Positions 16,441 through 24,806 of a DNA stretch of 64,000 nt are shown here, piece after piece. Source of the stretch: Sabulicella rubraurantiaca. Its GTDB lineage: Bacteria > Pseudomonadota > Alphaproteobacteria > Acetobacterales > Acetobacteraceae. The DNA lies in assembly GCF_017355885.1 (NCBI RefSeq), contig NZ_JAFEUU010000006.1, positions 1 through 64,000 of the forward strand, in the 5' to 3' direction. A model generated the notes under the pieces. That model saw only the letters and a program-made list of their open reading frames with translations. It did no database searches and had not been told where the DNA came from. Position 1 is the stretch's first letter. Every line of letters begins with the position of its first letter. The translations under genes were made by a program, and so were the position numbers.

Positions 16441-16827
16441 ATGTCCAACGAATCCGATCCTTCCGATTCTGGCTCCCCGCGGCTGCGGCGGCGCCTCCTG
16501 GTGACGCGCGCGGCTCTCGGCCTGGGGGCGAGCGCAGCGGTGGCCGGGGGCGCGGCGGCGCAAAGCGGCCGATCCGACAATGACCCGCGCGACGCCGCCG
16601 GCTATGGCCGTTCGGGCCGCACGGATAACGACCCGACGGACGGGGCAGGGCGCGGTCGCGCCAGGTCGCGCGGCGTCACCGACAACGACCCGTCGGACGG
16701 CATGGGACGTGGGCGCGGCGCCGGCACCGGCCGATCCGACAACGACCCGCGCGACGCCGCCGGCTATGGCCGCTCCGGCCGCACCGACAATGACCCGACG
16801 GATGGGGTCGGTCGGGGAAGGCGCTGA
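16441..16827 (+). CDS. Exported D-x-D-P tandem-repeat protein A
   Basis: A 128-residue protein of unknown function. After an N-terminal stretch with a Tat-like arginine cluster and hydrophobic core (RLRRRLLVTRAALGLGASAA, ending GGAAAQ near residue 41), the whole remainder is five imperfect repeats of 15-19 residues with core G-R-(S/T)-D-N-D-P-(R/T/S)-D-(A/G)-x-G-x-G-R. The first two repeats recur almost exactly as the fourth and fifth, and the DNA (about 16566-16625 and 16731-16790) is nearly identical, showing recent duplication. Each repeat has three spaced aspartates (DxDPxD), suggesting calcium or cation binding, together with many arginines. The next gene begins 3 bases later. The ribosome site is weak; a TTG at 16381 would add 20 residues. 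Confidence 0.7.
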   Translation: MSNESDPSDSGSPRLRRRLLVTRAALGLGASAAVAGGAAAQSGRSDNDPRDAAGYGRSGRTDNDPTDGAGRGRARSRGVTDNDPSDGMGRGRGAGTGRSDNDPRDAAGYGRSGRTDNDPTDGVGRGRR

Positions 16828-16830
16828 GCC

Positions 16831-17307
16831 ATGGCGGAGGATGATGCCGGCAAGGGGAGGCTGGGACGACGCCTCCTGGCGCTGAAGCTGTCCGCAGGGG
16901 CGGCGGCGCTGGCGGGCTGCGTGCCCAACCAGCCCCAGCCCGTTTATGCCGTGCCCGTTCCCGCTCGCCCCATGGGCACGGGCCGCACGGATAGCGACCC
17001 GCGCGACGGGGTGGGACAGGGGCGCGGCTATGGCTACGGCTCCGGCCGGACGGACAGCGATCCGCGCGACGGGGTCGGCGCCGGGCGCGGCAATCTGGGC
17101 TACGCCACCGGCCGCACCGACAGCGACCCGCGCGATGGGGTCGGCCAGGGCCGTGGTGGCTATTATGGCGGTGGCTATACCGGACGTTCCGACAGCGACC
17201 CGCACGATGCAGCGGGACGCGGGCGTGGGGTCACGGTCCCCTACCGCACCGGCCGCACGGACAGCGACCCGCGCGACGCCCCCGGCCGGGGCCGGACCGG
17301 CTGGTGA
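16831..17307 (+). CDS. Lipoprotein-like D-x-D-P tandem-repeat protein B
   Basis: A 158-residue paralogue of the preceding product. The N-terminus (about residues 11-30, RLGRRLLALKLSAGAAALAG followed by C) ends in a LAGC lipobox, so an envelope lipoprotein is predicted. Then come five repeats with core G-R-T-D-S-D-P-R-D-(G/A)-V-G-x-G-R-G, separated by Gly/Tyr-rich spacers such as GYGYGS and GGYYGGGY. Compared with protein A, N in D-N-D-P is consistently S. The ATG lies 3 bases after protein A's stop and the stop overlaps the oxygenase start as GTGA, so all three are co-translated. Function unknown; a repeat scaffold at the cell surface that is modified by the neighbouring oxygenase is an inference. 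Confidence 0.72.
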   Translation: MAEDDAGKGRLGRRLLALKLSAGAAALAGCVPNQPQPVYAVPVPARPMGTGRTDSDPRDGVGQGRGYGYGSGRTDSDPRDGVGAGRGNLGYATGRTDSDPRDGVGQGRGGYYGGGYTGRSDSDPHDAAGRGRGVTVPYRTGRTDSDPRDAPGRGRTGW

Positions 17308-18455
17308 GCCTCGCCGAGGAAGCCTTCGCCACTGCCTTTCCCGGGCTGGCGGTCGAGGATGTGCTGGCACTGCGCGAAGGCCGGGACTGGCGCCTGTTCC
17401 GCGGCAACGACCCGGCTCGCTTCGCTGGGTTGCTGTCCGTCGCCGACCTGGACGCGCATCTGCGGACCGACGGCGCCCGCTCGCCGCGCGTCTCCATGGC
17501 GGACGAGGCGCGCGAGGGCAGCGCCGGCGTGCCGGAGCATGAATTCACCCTGCCGGATGGGCGGGTGGACCTGCCGCGCCTCTTCCAGCGCTTCGATGCC
17601 GGGGCGTCGCTGGTCGTGTCGCAATTCCACGAGACGCACCCGCCCCTGCAGCGCTTCTGCCGCGGCCTGGAGAAGCTGTTCCTGCATGGGGTGCAGGCGA
17701 ATATCTACCTGACGCCGCCGGGCGCCCAGGGCTTCCGCACCCATTACGACACGCATGATGTGCTGGTGCTTCAGGTCGAGGGCCGCAAGCGCTGGCGCGT
17801 CTGGGATGGGGAGCGCGTCCCGCGCCCGACACGCCGCACCCCCTGGCCCGGCGACCTCCCGCCCGAGGGGGAGCCGCACGTGCTGTCGCTGGCGCCGGGC
17901 GACGCGCTCTACCTCCCGCGCGGGGTGATGCACGACGCGGCGACGGAGCCGGGCGAGCGTTCCCTGCACATCACGGTCGGGCTGCTGGAGCCCTCCTGGG
18001 CCCAGGCCATCCGCGCCCTGGTGGATGCGGCGGAGCTGGACGACCCAGCGCTGCGCGAGGCGGTGCCAACCTGGCGCATCGGCGAGACGGAGTTCGAGGC
18101 GACGCTGGCTGAGAAGCTGGCGCGGCTCGCAGGGGCGGAGCAGGCGGAGCGTCTGGCAAATCTGCTGCTGGAGCAGCTGTCGCGCGACCGTCAGCCCCTA
18201 CCCGCGCGCGGCCTCTTCGCCCCCATGCCGGAGGGAGCGCTGCGGCTTTCCGACGGGATGCACCACCATCTCGCCCAGGCACCGGACGGCATGGCGGCGC
18301 TGCATTGGAGCAGCGGCCGCCTCACCCTGACGCCCGAGGAGGCGGAGGCGGTGATCGCGCTGGCCGAGGGCGCCGTCCCCACCGACCGCGTCCTGGCGGA
18401 GAAGCTTTGGCGGATGGGCCTGCTGGAGCCCGTCAGCGACCTGCCCCCGGCGTGA
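17304..18455 (+). CDS. JmjC/cupin-4 Fe(II)/2-oxoglutarate oxygenase
   Basis: A 383-residue protein with a cupin-4 (JmjC-like) domain of the type found in ribosomal-protein hydroxylases such as YcfD/RoxA and human MINA/NO66. The iron ligands can be read: H147-x-D149 in FRTHYDTHDVLVLQVEGRKR and the distal H210 in ALYLPRGVMHDA; ERSLHITVGLL closes the barrel. A helical C-terminal part (about 240-383) ends in a winged-helix-like segment, as in the ribosomal oxygenases. It should hydroxylate a protein side chain using O2 and 2-oxoglutarate. Because its GTG start overlaps the repeat protein B gene (GTGA) the D/R-rich repeats are the obvious candidate substrate; a ribosomal protein remains the alternative. 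The end overlaps the convergent araC-type gene by 23 bases. Confidence 0.82.
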   Translation: MSLAEEAFATAFPGLAVEDVLALREGRDWRLFRGNDPARFAGLLSVADLDAHLRTDGARSPRVSMADEAREGSAGVPEHEFTLPDGRVDLPRLFQRFDAGASLVVSQFHETHPPLQRFCRGLEKLFLHGVQANIYLTPPGAQGFRTHYDTHDVLVLQVEGRKRWRVWDGERVPRPTRRTPWPGDLPPEGEPHVLSLAPGDALYLPRGVMHDAATEPGERSLHITVGLLEPSWAQAIRALVDAAELDDPALREAVPTWRIGETEFEATLAEKLARLAGAEQAERLANLLLEQLSRDRQPLPARGLFAPMPEGALRLSDGMHHHLAQAPDGMAALHWSSGRLTLTPEEAEAVIALAEGAVPTDRVLAEKLWRMGLLEPVSDLPPA

Positions 18456-19206
18456 CGCCGAAGGCGGCGCGGAAGGCCGCGCCGAAGGCGGGGGCGCTGC
18501 CGTAGCCCACGGCGGCCGCCGCCCGCGTCGGGGTTGCGCCCTGGGCCAGCAGCGCCGCCGCCTCGGCGAGGCGCAGCGCCTGGCGCCAGCGCGCGAAGCC
18601 CATGCCCGTTTCCTGCCGGAACAGCCGCGCCAGGGTGCGGGCGCTGGCGCCGCAGCGCGCCGCATGCTCCTCCAGCGTCAACGGGCTGGCCGGGTTGGCG
18701 CGCAGCGCCTCCGCGAGGCGCCGCAGCCGGGGGTCGCGCAGCGCCGGCACGGCGAGGGGCAGGCGCGGGGCACGCGCCACCTCCTCCGCGATCAGCGCGG
18801 CGAGGTGGCCGCCGCGCCCGGCCTCGTCCCATTCCAGCGGCTCAGCACAGGCGGCCAGGATCAGCTCGCGCAGCAGGGGCGAGACGCCAAGCACGGCAGC
18901 GCGGCTCTCGCCCACCCGCGCCGCATCCTCACGGAAGAACAGGGCGCGCATCGCCACTTCGCCCTCCGTTCGGACTTCGTGCCCCATCCGGGCAGGCACC
19001 CACAGGGCGCGGCCGGGCGGGACGGTGAAGCCCGCCGCCTCCGTCCGGACGCGCATCACCCCGCGCGTGGCGTAGAGAAGCTGCGCCCGGGCGTGGTCGT
19101 GCCAGCCCGTCGCCTCGCCGTCGCGGTAGTCGCGCGCGAAGGCGGCCAGGGGCCGGTCCACCTGTTCCTGCGCCAGGGTGCGCTGGTTCTGTCCGTTTGC
19201 CGACAT
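18433..19206 (-). CDS. AraC-family regulator with cupin sensor
   Basis: A 257-residue AraC/XylS-type transcription factor. The N-terminal cupin covers about residues 20-120 (GWHDHARAQLLYATRGVMRVR, then PPGRALWVPARMGHEV), and the C-terminal double helix-turn-helix lies at about 160-257 (LEEHAARCGASARTLARLF; QALRLAEAAALLAQG; AAAAVGYGSAPAFGAAFRAA FGVTPG). Proteins of this shape often control a divergent efflux gene, and here an MFS transporter gene starts 44 bases away on the other strand with a perfect 10-base palindrome between them. Probable self-regulation and control of the transporter. The gene's 3' end overlaps the oxygenase gene's 3' end. Confidence 0.87.
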   Translation of the reverse strand: MSANGQNQRTLAQEQVDRPLAAFARDYRDGEATGWHDHARAQLLYATRGVMRVRTEAAGFTVPPGRALWVPARMGHEVRTEGEVAMRALFFREDAARVGESRAAVLGVSPLLRELILAACAEPLEWDEAGRGGHLAALIAEEVARAPRLPLAVPALRDPRLRRLAEALRANPASPLTLEEHAARCGASARTLARLFRQETGMGFARWRQALRLAEAAALLAQGATPTRAAAAVGYGSAPAFGAAFRAAFGVTPGAGR

Positions 19207-19210
19207 GATC

Positions 19211-19220
19211 CGTCCGGACG
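19211..19220. promoter_or_regulatory. Perfect palindrome in the araC/MFS divergent promoter
   Basis: The decamer cgtccggacg is a perfect inverted repeat lying in the 44-base gap between the two divergent starts. Its position makes it a candidate operator for the AraC-type regulator or part of both promoters. In such GC-rich DNA short palindromes can also arise by chance. Confidence 0.35.
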
Positions 19221-19250
19221 TCGCGAGGTGGACAGCATAGACTGGCGCCC

Positions 19251-20483
19251 ATGAGCGCCACCACCCGCCAGATCGCCTTCATCAACGCCGCCCACAGCCT
19301 GACCCATTATGGGCTGCTGATCCTCGCCACCGCCGTGCTTGCGATGACGCAGCAGGAATCAGCGCGGTTCGGCGGGGAATACGGACCGATCCTCGCCCTC
19401 GGCACCGCCATGTTCGTGGTCTACGGGCTGGGGGCGCTGCCCATGGGGCATCTGGCGGCGAAGTTTGGCCGCAAGGCGCTGATGGTGGCCTTCTTCCTCG
19501 GGGCGGGCGGATCCCTCGTCCTGGCCGGCTTCGCCACGGGACCGATCTCCCTGGCCCTGGGGCTGGCCGGCTTCGGCGCCTTTGCGGCGATCTACCACCC
19601 GATCGGCACCGCCATCGTCGCCGAGGCGGGGGGCGACCGCGTCGGCCGCGCCATGGGCATCAACGGGGTCTTCGGCAATCTCGGCGTGGCGCTCGCGCCG
19701 GTCGTCACTGCCTTCCTGGCCGCCACGCTGGGCTGGCGCTGGGCCTTCGTCCTGCCCGGGCTATTCTCCGTCGCCATCGGCCTGCTCTACATGCGCGAGC
19801 CCGCCTATGACGCGCACAAGGCCGGCATCTCCGCCCGTCCCTTCCCGGTGATCCCGCGCGAAGTGGTGCGGCGCGCCGTGCTGACGCTGCTTCTGATCGC
19901 GGCCGTGTCCGGCCTCGTCTTCAACGCCTTCACCCTGCTGCTGCCCAAGCTGATGGAGGAAAGGCTGGCGGACAGCCCCGACCTGTTGCCGGTGGTCGGC
20001 ATGCTCGCCTTCCTGGCGACGATCTGCGGCGGCGTCACGCAGTACACGGTGGGGCGGATGATCGACCGGCGCACGCTGAAATCGGTCTTCATGCCGCTGG
20101 CGATGGTGCTGGTGCCGGGGCTGCTCGCACTGTCCTTCCTCCAGGGCTGGGCGGTGCTGCCCGTCTCCGCCATTGTCGCCGCCGCGATCTTCGGCCAGGT
20201 GACGGTGAACGAGACGATGACCGCGCGCTACGTCGCGCCGGAGCTGCGCGCCAAGCTGTATTCGGTGCGCTTCACCATCGGCTTCATGGGCGCCGCCCTC
20301 GCCTCGCCGCTGGTCGGCTTCCTGCACGAGGCGACGGGCAACCTCGCCCTCACCATGCTGGTGCTGGCCGGGGTGGCGGGAGTGACGCTGCTCTGCTCCC
20401 TGTTCTTCCCCAACCGGCCAGAGGAGCTGCGGCCGGAGCTGTGGACGGAGCCCTCGGGACCGCGCGTGCAGCCGGCGGAGTGA
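19251..20483 (+). CDS. MFS transporter, fosmidomycin-resistance (Fsr)-like
   Basis: A 410-residue 12-helix major facilitator. It opens with FINAAHSLTHYGLLILATAV, has the MFS loop 2-3 signature GHLAAKFGRKALMVAFFLG near residue 76, and IYHPIGTAIVAEAGGDRVGRAMGINGVFGNLG near 112-145, which recalls the Fsr (fosmidomycin resistance) branch with its conserved YHP. It is expected to export a small drug or metabolite by proton antiport. The divergent AraC-type gene is the likely regulator. A T6 run at 20514-20519 after a GC-rich weak hairpin probably ends the transcript. The substrate is not known. Confidence 0.85.
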   Translation: MSATTRQIAFINAAHSLTHYGLLILATAVLAMTQQESARFGGEYGPILALGTAMFVVYGLGALPMGHLAAKFGRKALMVAFFLGAGGSLVLAGFATGPISLALGLAGFGAFAAIYHPIGTAIVAEAGGDRVGRAMGINGVFGNLGVALAPVVTAFLAATLGWRWAFVLPGLFSVAIGLLYMREPAYDAHKAGISARPFPVIPREVVRRAVLTLLLIAAVSGLVFNAFTLLLPKLMEERLADSPDLLPVVGMLAFLATICGGVTQYTVGRMIDRRTLKSVFMPLAMVLVPGLLALSFLQGWAVLPVSAIVAAAIFGQVTVNETMTARYVAPELRAKLYSVRFTIGFMGAALASPLVGFLHEATGNLALTMLVLAGVAGVTLLCSLFFPNRPEELRPELWTEPSGPRVQPAE

Positions 20484-20489
20484 CATCGC

Positions 20490-20519
20490 CGGAGGCTTCG
20501 CCCCGGTTCCGCCTTTTTT
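20490..20519 (+). terminator. Possible Rho-independent terminator after MFS gene
   Basis: A GC-rich stretch that can form a short imperfect stem (ccgg 20489-20492 with ccgg 20502-20505, and neighbouring bases) is followed by six T at 20514-20519. Position just after the transporter stop fits termination. The stem is weak. Confidence 0.4.
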
Positions 20520-20596
20520 GACTGGGCATGCAATTTCTGCTGCATTCGGCGGGGCTGCGCGCATCCTGGGCGTGGCACGGCGCAACAGGCAGGACC

Positions 20597-23170
20597 ATGC
20601 AGAATACCGGCCCCAGCGCCCCCACCCCGGCCGATCTGTCCATTTGCGACCGCGAGCCGATCCACCTCCTGGGCGGCATCCAGCCCTTCGGCTTCCTCCT
20701 CGCCATCTCGCCGGATTGGGAGATCCGCCGCGCCTCCGCCAATGCTGCCGAATGGACCGGCATCGAAGCGGAAGCGCTGATCGGCACCCAGGCCCGCGCC
20801 CTCCTGGACGGGGAGGCGGTGCACGACATCCGCTCGCGCCTGCAGATGCTGATGGGCACGGCGCATGTGGAGTCGCTGCTCGGTCTCCATGCTTTCCCCG
20901 GCAAGCCGCCCGTGGACGTGGCGGTGCACATGGCAGCCGACGGCTTCGTGCTGGAGTTCGAGCGCCACGTGCCGGAGGATGCGGGCGCCGCCGCCGCGGT
21001 GCGCGATGCGATTGGGCGCCTGCAGAACATCGCCGATTTCCCCGCCTTGTGCCGCTCGGTGACGCGCCACCTGCGCGCCCTCTCCGGCTTCGACCGGGTG
21101 ATGATGTACCGCTTCGACGAGGATGGCTCGGGCGAGGTGGTGGCGGAGGCGGTGCGCGCCGGGCTAGGCTCCTTTCTCGGGCAGCGCTTTCCCGCCTCCG
21201 ACATCCCGCGCCAAGCGCGGGCGCTGTATGAGCGCAACACGATCCGCGTCATCGCCGACGTGTCGGCCGCGCCCATCCCGATCGTGCCGGCGCTGGACGC
21301 GGCAGGCCTCCCGCTCGACCTGTCCATGAGCGTGGGGCGCGCCGTCTCGCCCGTGCATCTCGAATACCTGCGCAACATGGATGTCGCGGCCTCGCTTTCC
21401 GTGTCCATCCTGAGGCAGGGGCGGCTCTGGGGCCTGCTAGCCTGCCACAACATGACGCCCCGCACCCTGTCCCTCGCCAAGCGCTCGGCGATCGACTTCC
21501 TCGGCCAGATGCTGTCCTGGCTGCTGGAAAGCCGTGAGCGCGAGGCGGGGCGCGTGGCGGAGCGCGTGGCCTACGAGACCCATGCCCGCCTCGCCGACGC
21601 GCTTCTGTCGCGCGGTTCCGGCCTTGCCGGGCTGGTTGACCACCTCGCGCCGCTGCGCGTGCAGATGGGGGCCGACGGGCTGGCGTTGTGCCTCGGCGGG
21701 CGGGTGACGGCGGATGGCGACGTGCCGTCGCAGGAAGCGCTGCACTCGCTGGTCACCCTGCTGGAGATGCGCTCGGAGGGGCGGGTGCTGGCGACGGATT
21801 CGCTGGGCACGGTCCATCCGCCGGCCGCGTCCTTCGCCGCCATCGGCAGCGGGCTTCTCGCCGTGCCGCTGCCGCGCTCCCCCCGCGACTGGATCCTGTT
21901 CTTCCGCAAGGAGGCGGCGCGCAAGGTCACCTGGGCCGGGCGGCCTGCCAAGGCGCTGGAGCCCAGCGCGGACGGGCTGCGCCTGTCGCCGCGCAAGAGC
22001 TTCGAGGCCTGGGAGGAAACGGTGCGCGGCCGCTCCCTCCCCTGGGGACTGACGGAAACCACCCTCGCGGAATCGCTGCGGGTCACCCTGCTGGAAGTGG
22101 CGCTGCGCCTGGCCGACCGGGCGGAGCGCGCCTTCCACGCCGCGCAGGACCGGCAGGAATTGCTGATCGCGGAATTGAACCACCGCGTCCGCAACATCCT
22201 GAACCTCACGCGCGGCATCGTGTCGCAGAGCCGCGGCGGGGCGGACTCGGTCACCGAGTTCTCGCGCATCGTGAGCCAGCGCATCCAGGCGCTGTCGCGC
22301 GCGCATGACCAGATCAACGACGGCAGCGGCGAGGCCGTCTCCCTGCGCAGCATGATCCTGCGCGAGGCGGAGGCCTATCTGGGCGTATCGCGCGAGCGGC
22401 TGATCATCGAGGGCGGCGACGTGACGGTGGAGCCGGGCGCGGTGGCCACCCTCGCCCTCGTGCTGCACGAGATGATCACCAACGCGGCGAAATACGGCGC
22501 GCTGCTCGGCTCGCACGGGCTGATCCGCGTCACCATCGGCCGCGACGCGCTGGGCGCGCTGGTGCTGGACTGGGTGGAAAGCGGTGGGCCGCCCGTGCGG
22601 GCGCCGTCGCGGCGCGGCTTCGGCTCCACCATCATCGAGCGCACCATCCCGCACGAGCTGAACGGCACGGCGGAGCTGGATTACCGCCCCGACGGGCTGG
22701 TGGCGCGCTTCACCCTGCCGGCGCAGCACCTGCGCGACGGCGTGGGCGAGGGCGCAATGCGGCCCCTTCCCGCCGCCGCGCCCGTTGCCTCCGGAACGGG
22801 GCTGCCGGACACGGTGCTGCTGGTGGAGGACAACCTCATCATCGCGCTGGAGACCGAGGACCTGCTAATCAATCTCGGCGCCCGCTCGGTGGAAACGGCG
22901 GCCTCGGCCGAGGGGGCGTTCCGGCTGCTGCAGGAATTGCGGCCCGACCTCGCCATCCTCGACTTCAACCTGGGGCACGGCAATTCCGTGCCGGTGGCGG
23001 AGCGGCTGCAGGCCATGGGCGTGCCCTTCGTCTTCGCCACGGGCTATGGCGAGGCCTCCTTCATCTCCGACGCGATGGAGAATGTGCCGGTGCTGCAGAA
23101 GCCCTTCGAGGCGGACAGCCTGCTGGCCGCCTTTGCCCGTCTCGGGACGCCCACCACGGCCCGCCCGTGA
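20597..23170 (+). CDS. bphP: Bacteriophytochrome hybrid histidine kinase
   Basis: An 857-residue red/far-red photoreceptor kinase. The biliverdin-binding cysteine is C17 in DLSICDREPIHLLGGIQPFG. PAS, GAF and PHY domains follow; the GAF carries MYRFDEDGSGEVVAEA and the PASDIP motif (RFPASDIPRQARALY), and MSVGRAVSPVHLEYLRNMDV. The kinase is the HWE/HisKA_2 type: H529 in AELNHRVRNILNLTRG, with HEMITNAAKYGAL and a GFGSTIIERTIPHEL box. A response-regulator receiver is fused at the C-terminus (about 737-857; phospho-acceptor D789 in LAILDFNLGHG). The ATG at 20597 has AGGCAGGA upstream and puts the cysteine at the usual place; an ATG at 20528 is less likely. The heme oxygenase gene overlaps its stop as GTGA, supplying chromophore. 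Confidence 0.95.
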   Translation: MQNTGPSAPTPADLSICDREPIHLLGGIQPFGFLLAISPDWEIRRASANAAEWTGIEAEALIGTQARALLDGEAVHDIRSRLQMLMGTAHVESLLGLHAFPGKPPVDVAVHMAADGFVLEFERHVPEDAGAAAAVRDAIGRLQNIADFPALCRSVTRHLRALSGFDRVMMYRFDEDGSGEVVAEAVRAGLGSFLGQRFPASDIPRQARALYERNTIRVIADVSAAPIPIVPALDAAGLPLDLSMSVGRAVSPVHLEYLRNMDVAASLSVSILRQGRLWGLLACHNMTPRTLSLAKRSAIDFLGQMLSWLLESREREAGRVAERVAYETHARLADALLSRGSGLAGLVDHLAPLRVQMGADGLALCLGGRVTADGDVPSQEALHSLVTLLEMRSEGRVLATDSLGTVHPPAASFAAIGSGLLAVPLPRSPRDWILFFRKEAARKVTWAGRPAKALEPSADGLRLSPRKSFEAWEETVRGRSLPWGLTETTLAESLRVTLLEVALRLADRAERAFHAAQDRQELLIAELNHRVRNILNLTRGIVSQSRGGADSVTEFSRIVSQRIQALSRAHDQINDGSGEAVSLRSMILREAEAYLGVSRERLIIEGGDVTVEPGAVATLALVLHEMITNAAKYGALLGSHGLIRVTIGRDALGALVLDWVESGGPPVRAPSRRGFGSTIIERTIPHELNGTAELDYRPDGLVARFTLPAQHLRDGVGEGAMRPLPAAAPVASGTGLPDTVLLVEDNLIIALETEDLLINLGARSVETAASAEGAFRLLQELRPDLAILDFNLGHGNSVPVAERLQAMGVPFVFATGYGEASFISDAMENVPVLQKPFEADSLLAAFARLGTPTTARP

Positions 23171-23694
23171 GCGTGGCCGAAGCCGGCGCACGCCTCTTCC
23201 TGCGCGAGGCGACGCGTGAGGCGCATGACGCGGTGGACCGGGCCTTTGGCGCCTATGCGCTGACGGGACGCGACGGCTATGCCCGTTTCCTGCGCGCCCA
23301 GGCCCGCATCCTGCCGGCGATGGAACGGAGCCTCGACCCCGGCCCCCTGCTGCCACCCTGGCGCGGGCGTGGCCCCCTGCTCAGCGCCGACCTCGCGGCG
23401 CTGGGCGAGGCGATGCCGCCCGCCGCTCCCCTCGCGCTGCCGCCGGGCGAGGCGGCGCGGCTGGGCGCGATCTACGTGCTGGAAGGCTCGCGCCTTGGCG
23501 GGGCGATGCTGGCGCGGCAAGTGCCCGCAGAGTGGCCGGGCGCCTTCCTCCGCACCCCCGCGCCTGCCGGCTTGTGGCGCGCGGTCATCGCGCTGCTGGA
23601 GGCCGAGGATTCCGGCCCTGCCTGGCGCGAGGAAGCGGCCGACGGCGCCCGCGCCGCCTTTGGCGCCTTCCTCGACGCGGCGCGCACTGCCTAG
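23167..23694 (+). CDS. bphO: Biliverdin-producing heme oxygenase (BphO type)
   Basis: A 175-residue bacterial heme oxygenase, which opens heme to biliverdin, CO and iron. Seen: the proximal heme ligand in LREATREAHDAVDRAFGAYA (His near residue 20), and the distal helix GAIYVLEGSRLGGAMLARQ near 102, with the glycine-rich kink found in phytochrome-linked heme oxygenases. It begins at a GTG overlapping the phytochrome stop (GTGA), so the two proteins are made together and the product is used as the photoreceptor's chromophore. Length is slightly short of 190-200 typical for the family, mainly in the loop after the proximal helix. Confidence 0.9.
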   Translation: MSVAEAGARLFLREATREAHDAVDRAFGAYALTGRDGYARFLRAQARILPAMERSLDPGPLLPPWRGRGPLLSADLAALGEAMPPAAPLALPPGEAARLGAIYVLEGSRLGGAMLARQVPAEWPGAFLRTPAPAGLWRAVIALLEAEDSGPAWREEAADGARAAFGAFLDAARTA

Positions 23695-23770
23695 CACCCT
23701 CTGGGCGGCGGCGCGGCTTGGCCCCGCCAAGGTGGCGCAACTGCCAGAACATCAGCAACAGAACGGGGCC

Positions 23771-23800
23771 CCCGCGGAAACGCCGAGCGTTTTCGTGGGG
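23771..23800 (+). terminator. Hairpin between bphO and lysR-type gene
   Basis: Arms cccgcggaaacgc (23771-23783) and gcgttttcgtggg (about 23787-23799) pair over 13 bases with two G-U wobbles on the plus strand around a cga loop, just before the convergent LysR-type gene end. It probably ends the phytochrome transcript and may act in both directions. No T-run follows. Confidence 0.5.
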
Positions 23801-23804
23801 AGAA

Positions 23805-24713
23805 CTACACCTCGCGCGCTTCCGCCAAGATCAGGCGGCGCAGCCAGGCATGGCCGGCATCCGCTTCCAGCCGCCGATGGAAGACCAGTGACAACCGCGT
23901 GTGGCGCACATCCACCGGGGTCGGGCGCGTGACGAGGCCGTGCGACGCGGCCATCGCCTCGGCGAGGCGGGCGGAGAGGGTGATGATGAGGTCGGTCTGC
24001 AGCAGGATCTGCGGCACGGCCGAGAGATGCGCGACCACCGCGCCCAGCCGCCGCTGCCGCCCTGTCCCCTCCAGCGCCACGTCCAGCGCCCCGTCGCGCG
24101 AGCCATTGGCGGAATGGAGAAGCTGCGGCGTGGACAGGAAGCGATCCAGCGTCCATTCGCCCTCGGTGAGCGGGTGGTCGGGGCGCATCAGCGTCATGAA
24201 GGCCTCGGGCAGGAGGCGGATGCGGGTGTAGAGCGCGCCCGGTTCCGGTAGCACCGCGACGGCGAGCACGGCGTCGCCGCGTTCCAGCAGCGCCTCGGCA
24301 TTGGTGCGGTCGCCATGGCGGATGGCCAGCAGGCAGCCCGGCGCCTCCCGTCCCAGCCGGGCGAGGAGGCGCGGCGCCAGCACGGCCTCCGCGTATTCGC
24401 TGAAGGCCACGGGGAAGACGCGGCGGCTCGTCGCGGGGTCGAAGGGCGCCTGGGCGGCCAGCGTCTCGGCCAGCCGGTCCAGCGCCTCCGCCACCGGGGC
24501 GGCGAGGGCGAGGGCAAAGGCCGTCGGCTCCACCCCGCCGGGGCGACGCAGGAACAGCTCGTCCCCCAGCGCGCCACGCAGCCGCGACAGGGCGTTGGAG
24601 ACGGCGGGCTGCGACAGGCCCAGCCGCTCAGCCGCGCGCGTGACATGGCGCTCGCGCGCCACGGCATCGAAGACGCGCAGGAGGTTGAGGTCGAGCTGGG
24701 ACAGGTTGGTCAT
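23805..24713 (-). CDS. LysR-family transcriptional regulator
   Basis: A 302-residue LysR-type regulator. The N-terminal winged helix reads LDLNLLRVFDAVARERHVTR then AAERLGLSQPAVSNALSRLR, ending DELFLRRPGGVEPT; the co-inducer-binding domain occupies the rest (about 90-302). The pattern of the N-terminus and of VFHRRLEADAGHAWLRRLI at the end fits the NodD/LeuO-like branch. It is divergent from doxX with 93 bases between, so doxX is the natural first target. The ATG at 24713 gives the standard N-terminus. The ligand is unknown. Confidence 0.9.
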   Translation of the reverse strand: MTNLSQLDLNLLRVFDAVARERHVTRAAERLGLSQPAVSNALSRLRGALGDELFLRRPGGVEPTAFALALAAPVAEALDRLAETLAAQAPFDPATSRRVFPVAFSEYAEAVLAPRLLARLGREAPGCLLAIRHGDRTNAEALLERGDAVLAVAVLPEPGALYTRIRLLPEAFMTLMRPDHPLTEGEWTLDRFLSTPQLLHSANGSRDGALDVALEGTGRQRRLGAVVAHLSAVPQILLQTDLIITLSARLAEAMAASHGLVTRPTPVDVRHTRLSLVFHRRLEADAGHAWLRRLILAEAREV

Positions 24714-24806
24714 TCGCGACGGTGATGATGGAGCTTCGCCTTTCCCATTGGAAGGGTTCGCGGCGGGGCGGCAGCTTCTGGGCAACGGAACAGGAGACCC
24801 CTTCCC

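Noticed and set aside
16560-17290. CRISPR-like repeat array
   Set aside because: The repeats are in coding frame, vary in spacing and sequence, and translate to regular peptide repeats. No cas gene is near.
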